Shown in pieces: positions 1 through 5,166 of a DNA stretch of 7,931 bases; position 1 is the stretch's first letter; the number at the start of each line of letters is the position of its first letter. The position numbers and the translations under genes were made by a program. A model generated the notes under the pieces. It was not told where the DNA came from. It ran no database searches and saw nothing but the letters and a program-made list of their open reading frames with translations. Source of the DNA: an uncultured Phycisphaerales bacterium (GTDB lineage: Bacteria; Planctomycetota; Phycisphaerae; Phycisphaerales; UBA1924); the NCBI GenBank assembly GCA_937879825.1, contig CALFMQ010000179.1, forward strand, positions 1-7,931, in the 5' to 3' direction.

Positions 1-1805
1 AAGTCTATGACGATGACTTTGCCCTGCCGGCGCGCCGTCTCGTAGCGCCCGGGTGTGTACTCGAGCCAGTACCCGGGGATGATCTCGTCTTCGCCGAGCC
101 CGGATGTGACGAGCCAGTTGATGCGCGACTTGCTGCTCTCGTTGTAGGTGTACCAGACGGCGCCGGTGATCATCAGCCCGGCGAGGATGAAACTGAACGC
201 GATCGCGAGCATCGACTTGGAGACCTTCAGCGAGCGCGCGATGAGCCAGATGCACGCCAGAACGGTGAAGGCGGTGGCGACGATCCACTTGATGTTGGTG
301 GTGATCCAGGGGTGGTCGGCGGCGAGTTGGTAGAAGCCGACGGCGCCGAAGAAGGCTGCGGCGGCGATGAGGAGCAGCCCCATGACCTGCTTAATGAGGT
401 CGGAGGCGGGCCCGGCCTTAGGGAGTTTCTTGAGGAGGTTGGGGAAGGCGGAGAGGACGAAGTACGGTACGGCCATCCCCACGCCGATGCCGACGAAGAC
501 TGTGATGATTGCTGTGGTGTGCATAGTCGCCATGGGCGCCAAGAGGCCTCCGGCGGCGAAGCCGAAGCAGGGAAGACCGAGGAGCGCGGTCATGATGCCG
601 AAGAGGAACGACCCCCACGGGCGGTTGGGATCGGGGTTGAGCATGTAGGCGCCCTGGGGGAGTTTGAACTGGAAAAGCCCCATCGAGCCGAGGGCGAGCA
701 TGACGAGCAGGACGCCGATTCCCAGGGCGACCCACCAGTTGCCGAAGATGAGGCGTGAGGGGTCGCCGATTGTTTCTCGCAGGACCGCGACGGGGATGCC
801 GACGGCGGCCCAGAAGAAGACGACGCCCAGCGCGGTCCAGAGCCCCAGGACGATGGCGCGGCGGCGCGAGCCGGCGTGCTTGGTGAGCGTGAGAATCTTG
901 ATGGGGATGACGGGCAGGACGCAGGGCATGAGGTTGAGGACGAACCCCCCCACTGCCGAGGCGAGGAAGAGGACGAGCAGCGCGACGATGCCGGAGGTGC
1001 CGGCGAGATCGAAGCCGAAGATGCTCGGTGCGGGCGGCTGCGAGGATGCGGCGGGGGGCGCATCGGTTGTGGTGCGCGTCGGGCCGGGTGAGTCGGGGTT
1101 TGCCGGCGTGTCGGTGGTCGGCGTTGGGTTGTCGGTGTTGGTTGCTGAGCCCGCGGCGCGGGGTGTGGGTTCGTAGGAGCCGTAGAGCGCGGAGCGTTGC
1201 TTGACGTTTATGGTGATGCGCTCGGTGGCGTCGGTCGGCATGTCGCAGTTGGTGTCGTTGCACGCCTGCCAAGAGACCTTGAGACTCAGCGTGTGTTCGC
1301 CGGCGGGCGCGGACGGCGCGAGGTCGATGGTTGCGAAGGCGACGGCGCGCCCGGAGTAGGTCCGGACCGAGACGGTCTTGCCGGGGTTCATGACATCGGC
1401 GACCTTGCTGTCGTGGAGGTCGGGCCATTGCACGGCGCGGAGCGACGCCCATGCGGGCGCTTCCACGAGTTCGATGTTCGTGCGGATGGCGAAGGCGTCG
1501 ATCTCGGGGGGGAGATCGCCGTCGCCCTCGGCGGGCCATGTGTGGTAGCCGGGGGCGTGGTTGAGCGTCACGGCGACGACGAGCGAGGCGTCGACGCCGT
1601 TCCAGAATGTGGTTTCGAGCGCCTGCGAGGATGTGGTCACCGTCTGGGCGGTGTTGGCGCCGGGCATTCCGGCGACGGTCGGCGCGCCGGAGAAATCGGG
1701 CGGCGTCGAGCCGGGCGGGGCGGATCGGGCTGGCTGGACGGCGATCGATGCGGCGGCGAGCAGCGCCGTGAGCGCTGTGAGGTGCTTGAGCGTTGGTCTG
1801 AGCAT
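1..1805 (-). CDS. dsbD: DsbD-family thiol:disulfide interchange protein (3' end cut by the window)
   Basis: Inner-membrane protein that carries reducing power from cytoplasmic thioredoxin to periplasmic partners. About 601 codons are present, starting at the ATG at 1805-1803. Residues 1-28 look like a signal peptide (R3, K7, hydrophobic 9-22, cleavage near ARS/A). Residues about 50-205 are the periplasmic N-terminal domain with the cysteine pair C182/C187 in ACNDTNCDMP. Residues 206-262 are a Pro/Thr-rich linker. Then come about eight membrane segments (near 271-298, 316-341, 356-378, 400-425, 430-453, 470-496, 504-523, 530-553) carrying the two redox cysteines, C295 in LMPCVLP and C413 in LPCFGF. 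Their spacing of 118 is close to E. coli DsbD (C163/C285). The tail GKVIVIDF is the first strand of the thioredoxin domain; its CxxC lies outside the window. A GGAGG lies 14 bases before the ATG, which is long; a leaderless start is the alternative. The family is clear; a purely cytochrome-c-biogenesis role cannot be excluded. Confidence 0.93.
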   Translation of the reverse strand, partial: MLRPTLKHLTALTALLAAASIAVQPARSAPPGSTPPDFSGAPTVAGMPGANTAQTVTTSSQALETTFWNGVDASLVVAVTLNHAPGYHTWPAEGDGDLPPEIDAFAIRTNIELVEAPAWASLRAVQWPDLHDSKVADVMNPGKTVSVRTYSGRAVAFATIDLAPSAPAGEHTLSLKVSWQACNDTNCDMPTDATERITINVKQRSALYGSYEPTPRAAGSATNTDNPTPTTDTPANPDSPGPTRTTTDAPPAASSQPPAPSIFGFDLAGTSGIVALLVLFLASAVGGFVLNLMPCVLPVIPIKILTLTKHAGSRRRAIVLGLWTALGVVFFWAAVGIPVAVLRETIGDPSRLIFGNWWVALGIGVLLVMLALGSMGLFQFKLPQGAYMLNPDPNRPWGSFLFGIMTALLGLPCFGFAAGGLLAPMATMHTTAIITVFVGIGVGMAVPYFVLSAFPNLLKKLPKAGPASDLIKQVMGLLLIAAAAFFGAVGFYQLAADHPWITTNIKWIVATAFTVLACIWLIARSLKVSKSMLAIAFSFILAGLMITGAVWYTYNESSKSRINWLVTSGLGEDEIIPGYWLEYTPGRYETARRQGKVIVID

Positions 1806-1811
1806 GGCGTG

Positions 1812-1817
1812 AGTGTA
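1812..1817 (-). promoter_or_regulatory. candidate -10 box placed for a leaderless dsbD transcript
   Basis: On the minus strand this reads TACACT, matching TATAAT at positions 1, 2, 4 and 6. Exactly six bases separate it from the dsbD ATG, so the usual start of transcription would fall on the A of the ATG. No good -35 box is visible 16-18 bases upstream. The GGAGG at 1824-1820 argues instead for an upstream start site and a short leader. Weak call. Confidence 0.2.
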
Positions 1818-1904
1818 AACCTCCGGGGATGCAGATTGTTCCGACGGGAAGTCGTCTCGTTGCCCGATGGGTCCGACGGGGCTTCAAGGGGGTTGCGGCG
1901 GAGG

Positions 1905-1912
1905 GCCGATAG
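1905..1912 (+). promoter_or_regulatory. sigma-28-like -10 element upstream of fliM
   Basis: GCCGATAG matches seven of eight positions of the flagellar sigma-28 (FliA) -10 consensus GCCGATAA and lies 53 bases before the fliM ATG at 1966. The -35 side is poor: TCAAG at 1884-1888 resembles TAAAG but sits about two bases too far away. GCCGAT is common in GC-rich DNA, and fliM is not usually a sigma-28 gene in enteric bacteria, so this is only a candidate. Confidence 0.2.
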
Positions 1913-1929
1913 TTGGGGATGAACCGCGG

Positions 1930-1944
1930 CCCGCCGACGGCGGG
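1930..1944. repeat. 15-base palindrome in front of fliM
   Basis: CCCGCCG and CGGCGGG flank a single A, a perfect 7-base inverted repeat ending directly before an ATG at 1945. As DNA it could be an operator half-site pair. As RNA it could form a 5-bp GC stem with a 5-base loop, which would occlude the 1945 ATG and leave the 1966 ATG free. It could also be chance in GC-rich DNA. Confidence 0.3.
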
Positions 1945-1965
1945 ATGGAGGCATTGTCGCTCGGT

Positions 1966-2979
1966 ATGGACCTTCTCGACCAGAATGAAGTGGAAGCCCT
2001 GCTGGCGGCGGTCGAGCAGGATCAGGAGGAGGACTCGGGGCCGGTCGACAAGATTTTTTCGCGTCGCCTGCGGCGCGGCCAGACTCCCGAGGTCAAGGAA
2101 TACGACTTCAAGCGTCCGGAGCGGGTCAGCAAGGACCAGATGCGCTCGATCCAGACGCTTCATGAGACCTTTGCGCGGAGTTTCGGGGCGTCGCTGTCTG
2201 GGTTCCTCCGGACGATCGTCGAGGTGAAAGTAGCGCATGTCGCGCAGATGACCTATTACGAGTTGATCTCGTCGCTCCCGAACCCCACGAGTTTCAACCT
2301 GATCGAGGCGGATGAGTTCGAGGGGCGGCTGTGCCTGGAGATCAGCCCGCTGATCATCTATCCCATCATCGACCGGTTGATGGGCGGATCGAACCGCGAG
2401 CTGTTTGTGCCGCAGCGGCCGCAGACGGTGATCGAGACCCGGCTGATCTCGAAGATCACGGACCGGGCGATGGAGGCGATGCGTGAGGCGTGGCAGGGCG
2501 TGCGGGACATCAAGTTCCGGCTGACGGAGACGGAGTCGAACCCGCAGCTGGTGCAGATCGTGCCGCCGAACGAGGTCGTGGTGGTGGTCGGCTTTGAACT
2601 GAAACTCGGCAACCGCGCGGGCACGATGAACCTGTGTATCCCGTACGCGGTGATCGAGCCGTTCATGGAGGACCTGGCATCTCAGAGCTGGTTCAACAGC
2701 ACGAAGGTTCGCAAGGCCTCTGAGACGATGGGGCGGGTGTCCAAGCACTTGTCGGGCGCGTGCGTGACCGTGACGGGTCTGCTCGCCGAGACGACGATCA
2801 GTCTGGGCGACCTGATGAGTCTGTCGGTGGGCGACCTGATCGTGACGGAAAAGGAAGCGACCAGGCCGGCGCTGGTGTGCGTTGAGGGGGAGAAGAAGAT
2901 GTTCGCCGAGATCGGGCGGCACAAGGGGAACCGGGCGCTGAAGATCGTCCGGCCGATCAAACCCTCGGACCGCGTCTAG
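1966..2979 (+). CDS. fliM: flagellar motor switch protein FliM
   Basis: Cytoplasmic C-ring protein that binds FliG and FliN and, through its N-terminus, phospho-CheY, setting rotation direction. From the ATG at 1966 it has 337 residues, close to the family (E. coli 334). The N-terminal peptide DQNEVEALLAAV (5-16) is the CheY-binding segment. YDFKRPERVSKDQ (46-58) is the family signature leading into the CheC-like middle domain (about 50-235), with LSGFLRTIVEVKV, SLPNPTSFN and PIIDRLMGG. Residues about 260-330 form the C-terminal SpoA/FliN-like domain (GDLMSLSVGDLIV). The middle-domain loop reads GGSN where most FliM have GGxG. The frame stays open upstream to ATGs at 1945 and 1867. I chose 1966 because it puts the CheY peptide at the very N-terminus as in other FliM and has a GGAGG 14 bases upstream; 1945 remains possible. 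No other flagellar gene is visible nearby. Confidence 0.95.
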   Translation: MDLLDQNEVEALLAAVEQDQEEDSGPVDKIFSRRLRRGQTPEVKEYDFKRPERVSKDQMRSIQTLHETFARSFGASLSGFLRTIVEVKVAHVAQMTYYELISSLPNPTSFNLIEADEFEGRLCLEISPLIIYPIIDRLMGGSNRELFVPQRPQTVIETRLISKITDRAMEAMREAWQGVRDIKFRLTETESNPQLVQIVPPNEVVVVVGFELKLGNRAGTMNLCIPYAVIEPFMEDLASQSWFNSTKVRKASETMGRVSKHLSGACVTVTGLLAETTISLGDLMSLSVGDLIVTEKEATRPALVCVEGEKKMFAEIGRHKGNRALKIVRPIKPSDRV

Positions 2980-3335
2980 CGGGCGCGGGTCATGTGCAGG
3001 ACCGCGTCGTCGACCTCGGCGTCGATCTCGAACTTCTCGGTGAGTCGGAGCATCTCGAGCATCTGCTGGACGTGTTCTTCCATGCACGCGAGACGGAGGC
3101 CGATTCGGCGGTCGGCGCACATCTCGCGGATCTCGAGGAGGCAGGTGATGCCGACGGAGGTGATGAGGTAGACCTCGCCCATGTCGATGACGAGCCCGCC
3201 GTCGTCGCGGTTCGGGAGATGTGTGGCGATCAGGGCGCGGAACTCGTGCACCGTTTCTTCGGTGAGCTGGCGGGGCGCGAGGGCGACGGCGATCTGGTCG
3301 TCGGGCCCGTGGAGTGTGATCTGGCTTTGTGGCAC
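2976..3335 (-). CDS. single-domain STAS protein (anti-sigma factor antagonist-like)
   Basis: A free-standing STAS domain of 119 residues, the size and fold of SpoIIAA/RsbV. In known members such proteins bind a partner kinase or anti-sigma factor and are switched by phosphorylation of a serine at the end of a strand. The core strand and loop are visible at 47-66: GLVIDMGEVYLITSVGITCL, followed by the helix LLEIREMCADRR and the second strand IGLRLACM; EEHVQQMLEMLRLTEKFEI is the C-terminal helix. In the D-S-S/T-G signature the residues here are T59-S60-V61-G62, so one of the two hydroxyl positions is Val. The start is GTG (3335-3333); no in-frame ATG or Shine-Dalgarno precedes it, but a promoter is placed for leaderless initiation. 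It converges on fliM with a 4-base overlap. A role in motility signalling is a guess from position; no partner kinase is in the window. Confidence 0.88.
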   Translation of the reverse strand: MPQSQITLHGPDDQIAVALAPRQLTEETVHEFRALIATHLPNRDDGGLVIDMGEVYLITSVGITCLLEIREMCADRRIGLRLACMEEHVQQMLEMLRLTEKFEIDAEVDDAVLHMTRAR

Positions 3336-3341
3336 GGGCAG

Positions 3342-3370
3342 AGCATCCCGTGCGGGGGGCGGCGCGTCAA
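3342..3370 (-). promoter_or_regulatory. candidate promoter of the STAS gene (leaderless)
   Basis: Read on the minus strand: TTGACG (-35, 3370-3365), a 17-base spacer, then GATGCT (-10, 3347-3342). The -35 matches five of six consensus positions, the -10 three of six. The base six places beyond the -10 is 3336, so predicted +1 is 3335, the G of the GTG start. This agrees with the lack of a ribosome binding site. It lies back to back with the nusA-side promoter, with 21 bases between the two -35 boxes. Confidence 0.4.
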
Positions 3371-3391
3371 TGCTGGGGGGCCGGGGATTGT

Positions 3392-3421
3392 TTGACCCGC
3401 GACGGGATGTTCGGATACCCT
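3392..3421 (+). promoter_or_regulatory. candidate sigma-70-type promoter of the nusA-infB leader
   Basis: TTGACC (3392-3397), an 18-base spacer and TACCCT (3416-3421). The -35 matches five of six positions; the -10 keeps the most conserved T, A and final T. Predicted transcription start is G3428, two bases before the first strong hairpin of the leader. If correct, the nusA leader is about 336 bases long. Confidence 0.4.
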
Positions 3422-3480
3422 ACGGGTGTCCAGATCCGTCGGGTCTGGGCTCGGAATCTGGTGATCGAAAGGTATTTGTG

Positions 3481-3513
3481 ATGACGCTTTTGGTCTGCAC
3501 CTATGTTGCGTGA
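3481..3513 (+). CDS. possible 10-residue leader peptide
   Basis: ATG to TGA encoding MTLLVCTYVA. AAAGG at 3468-3472 is a good ribosome binding site eight bases before the ATG. The codons (CTT, TTG, TAT, GTT) are much less GC-biased than in neighbouring genes. The stop codon ends two bases before the 5' arm of the P0 stem (3515), so a terminating ribosome would cover that arm. The peptide has no run of one amino acid such as classical amino-acid attenuators show. Ten codons can occur by chance; the position and ribosome binding site are the argument. Confidence 0.25.
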   Translation: MTLLVCTYVA

Positions 3514-3598
3514 TCGCGGACGAGTCCGGCGGGGATGTTTCATCCCGGCCTTGTCCGACGCCCGACCCCTGCGGCGTCGGGGCTCGTCGCGTGCGGCG

Positions 3599-3644
3599 CG
3601 CTCGCGGAGGGCGGCATGAACTGATCATGCCGACAACGCGAGCG
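3599..3644 (+). promoter_or_regulatory. two-tier hairpin H4 with purine-rich internal loop
   Basis: Outer stem CGCTCGCG 3599-3606 with CGCGAGCG 3637-3644, eight perfect pairs. Internal loop GAGGG 3607-3611 against ACAA 3633-3636. Inner stem CGGCATGA 3612-3619 with TCATGCCG 3625-3632, eight perfect pairs, and loop ACTGA 3620-3624. Sixteen uninterrupted-by-mismatch pairs in 46 bases, part of them AT-containing, are hard to put down to GC content alone. It lies just upstream of the terminator and may be a protein or ligand binding element. Confidence 0.45.
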
Positions 3645-3666
3645 GGGCCCAACGCGGCACCGGTGC

Positions 3667-3704
3667 GGACCACGCGCGTCACGGACACGCGTGGTTTTTC
3701 TTTT
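3667..3704 (+). terminator. intrinsic terminator upstream of nusA
   Basis: CCACGCG 3670-3676 pairs with CGCGTGG 3688-3694 around an 11-base loop; A3669-T3695 and two G-U pairs can extend the stem. It is followed by TTTTTCTTTT (3695-3704), the clearest T tract in the window. It ends 59 bases before the nusA ATG, downstream of the candidate nusA promoter, so it must either end a separate RNA or act as an attenuator for nusA-infB. It does not serve the STAS gene, which is transcribed away from it. Confidence 0.7.
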
Positions 3705-3731
3705 GGGACCCCCGCGCCTCATGGGGCGCGA

Positions 3732-3747
3732 CGACAACTCGACAACT
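3732..3747 (+). repeat. tandem 8-base repeat in the nusA 5' region
   Basis: CGACAACT occurs twice head to tail (3732-3739 and 3740-3747), just upstream of the nusA ribosome binding site (AGGA 3754-3757). It is unpaired-looking and CA-rich, like binding sites of single-strand RNA-binding proteins. It may equally be a small slippage duplication. Confidence 0.5.
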
Positions 3748-3763
3748 CGGAGCAGGACAAGCA

Positions 3764-5104
3764 ATGAACACTCAGGAAATGATGCGCATCATCGACTCGA
3801 TCGCCCGCGACAGGAACGTCGAGCGCGATGTGCTGATCTCGGACCTCGAGCAGGCGATGGTCTCGGCGGCGCGGAAGTATTACAACTCGCTGGACACGAC
3901 GGAGTTCGAGTGCGTGATCGACCGCGTCTCGGGCGCGATGTCGCTGACGCGGCACGGCGAGCCGCTGGATATGCCGATCGAGCAGTTCGGGCGGATCGCG
4001 GCGCAGACTTTCAAGCAGGTGATGATTCAGAAGTTCCGCGAGGACGAGCGGGCGAGTCTGTACGACCAGTTCTCCAAGCGCGTGGGTGAGATCGTCACCT
4101 GCACGGTGCAGCGGTACGAGGGCGGGTCGCTCGTCTGCACGATCGATCGGGCCGAGGCGTTCATGCCGCGTTCGGAGCAGATTCCGGGCGAGCAGTTCCA
4201 TCCGGGCGACCGCGTGCGGTGCATGATCCTGGATGTCCGCGACGCGGGGAGCCAGGTGAAGATCGTCCTCTCGCGGGCGCATCCGGACTTCATCCGGCGT
4301 CTGTTCGAGGTCGAGGTGCCCGAGGTGTCGGAGCGGATCATCGAGATCAAGGCGATGGCGCGCGAGGCGGGATACCGCACGAAGGTGGCGGTGTCGTCGA
4401 TCGACTCGAAGGTGGACGCGGTCGGCGCGTGCGTCGGCGTTCGCGGCACGCGCATCAAGAACATCGTCGATGAGCTCAACGGCGAGAAGATCGACATCGT
4501 TCGATGGAACGACTCGTCGCAGATTCTGATCCAGAACTCGCTCAAGCCGGCGGAGGTCGTGGAGATCTCGCTGTGCTTCGAGCTGGGGCGTGCGACGGTT
4601 GTGGTGGACGAGACGCAGTTGTCGCTGGCGATCGGCAAGCGCGGGCAGAACGTGCGTCTGGCGGCTCGGCTGACGGGGTGGGACATCGACATCCTCACGC
4701 CCGAGGAGTTCAACAAGGGTCTGGACACGATGTCCGAGACGCTGCGAGGCGTGGAGGGCGTCGAGGAAGAGAAGCTGGACCGCCTGGCGGCGCTGGGCAT
4801 CGTGAGCGTGTTCGACGTCGAGGAGGTGGGTTCGGAGGTTCTGATGGAAGAACTCGAACTCACCGAGGAGGTCGCGATCGCGATGGTGAACGCGGCGTCC
4901 GAGCGGGCGCGGGTTGTGGCGGAGCAGCAGGCCAAGGAGAAGGAAGAGGCCGAGGCGCGCCGCATGGAAGAGGAAGAGGCCGCGCGTCGACTTTTGTCGG
5001 GTGATGGTCCGGCTGTTGAGGTGGATGAGTCCGCCGAGGCGGCGGCGGACGCGATTCTCTCGATGGGATCGGGTGAGTCGCCGGAGTCGGGATCGGGCGA
5101 GTGA
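3764..5104 (+). CDS. nusA: transcription termination/antitermination factor NusA
   Basis: Binds RNA polymerase and nascent RNA, promoting pausing and intrinsic termination and taking part in antitermination. 446 residues. N-terminal polymerase-binding domain at 1-103; S1 domain at about 105-171 (GEIVTCTVQRYEGG to GSQVKIVLSRAHPDF); family signature RLFEVEVPEV 179-188. KH1 is at about 195-260 with GVRG in GACVGVRGTRIKNI, and KH2 at about 265-315 with GKRG in AIGKRGQNVRLAARLTGW. Residues 330-383 form one helix-hairpin-helix-like unit (KLDRLAALGIVSVFDVEEVG). A charged helix (384-412) and an acidic Ser/Gly tail follow. E. coli NusA (495) has two C-terminal repeats; this one is shorter, as in many other phyla. 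The KH1 loop is GVRG where GPKG is usual. The ATG is supported by AGGA six bases upstream. rimP, its common upstream neighbour, is not here; infB follows after 74 bases, so one operon is likely. Confidence 0.97.
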   Translation: MNTQEMMRIIDSIARDRNVERDVLISDLEQAMVSAARKYYNSLDTTEFECVIDRVSGAMSLTRHGEPLDMPIEQFGRIAAQTFKQVMIQKFREDERASLYDQFSKRVGEIVTCTVQRYEGGSLVCTIDRAEAFMPRSEQIPGEQFHPGDRVRCMILDVRDAGSQVKIVLSRAHPDFIRRLFEVEVPEVSERIIEIKAMAREAGYRTKVAVSSIDSKVDAVGACVGVRGTRIKNIVDELNGEKIDIVRWNDSSQILIQNSLKPAEVVEISLCFELGRATVVVDETQLSLAIGKRGQNVRLAARLTGWDIDILTPEEFNKGLDTMSETLRGVEGVEEEKLDRLAALGIVSVFDVEEVGSEVLMEELELTEEVAIAMVNAASERARVVAEQQAKEKEEAEARRMEEEEAARRLLSGDGPAVEVDESAEAAADAILSMGSGESPESGSGE

Positions 5105-5112
5105 GTGATAGA

Positions 5113-5133
5113 CGGAGCGCGGATTCGGCTCCG
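5113..5133 (+). promoter_or_regulatory. small hairpin in the nusA-infB gap
   Basis: CGGAGC 5113-5118 pairs with GCTCCG 5128-5133 around a 9-base loop, followed by a broken T-rich stretch (5137-5151). The T tract is interrupted by Gs, so a strong terminator is unlikely; a processing site or weak attenuator would fit the 74-base gap better. No clear promoter is visible here. Confidence 0.3.
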
Positions 5134-5166
5134 GAGTTGGGTTTGTCTTTCGTGTCGGGGTGATTG

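Larger units (their letters stand above)
3428..3704 (+). ncRNA. structured leader or small RNA upstream of nusA, ending in a terminator
   Basis: No long gene fits here, but the plus strand folds strongly by eye. H1: 3430-3437 with 3441-3448, eight pairs including one G-U; it competes with CCAGAT 3430-3435 pairing with ATCTGG 3456-3461. Next is a 10-codon frame (3481-3513). P0: CGCG 3515-3518 and ACGAG 3520-3524 pair with CTCGTCGCG 3583-3591 around one bulged G, enclosing two hairpins. H2 has GGC 3528-3530 and GGGATG 3532-3537 against CATCCC 3541-3546 and GCC 3548-3550, with a TTT loop. H3 is CCCGAC 3561-3566 with GTCGGG 3576-3581, or alternatively GACGCC 3557-3562 with GGCGTC 3573-3578. H4 spans 3599-3644. 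The terminator follows at 3667. CGCGTG 3588-3593 can also pair with CACGCG 3671-3676, which would break both P0 and the terminator. I recognise no Rfam family. It could be an attenuator or a separate small RNA. Confidence 0.4.

Noticed and set aside
1867..1965. An N-terminal extension of FliM from upstream ATGs (1867 or 1945)
   Set aside because: The added residues are unlike FliM; the CheY-binding peptide normally sits at the very N-terminus, and the 1966 start gives the usual family length. 1945 is not fully excluded.
418..3120. A 900-codon open frame on the minus strand
   Set aside because: It runs through dsbD in another frame and antisense to all of fliM. Its translation is Arg/Pro/His-rich with no recognisable domain, typical of a GC-rich shadow frame.
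3476..3504. A second promoter, TTGTGA-17-ACCTAT, in the leader
   Set aside because: The -10 matches only two of six positions; the region is better explained as the short frame.
3336..3763. Tested for initiator tRNA (as in E. coli before nusA), tmRNA, SRP RNA and RNase P RNA
   Set aside because: No tRNA cloverleaf or T-loop, no GGAAGGAAGCAGCC-type SRP core, and no RNase P or tmRNA end motifs were found.
3510..3767. An 85-codon plus-strand frame in the nusA leader, tested as a RimP remnant or small protein
   Set aside because: Its translation has no RimP features, it runs through the hairpins and terminator, and it lacks a ribosome binding site.
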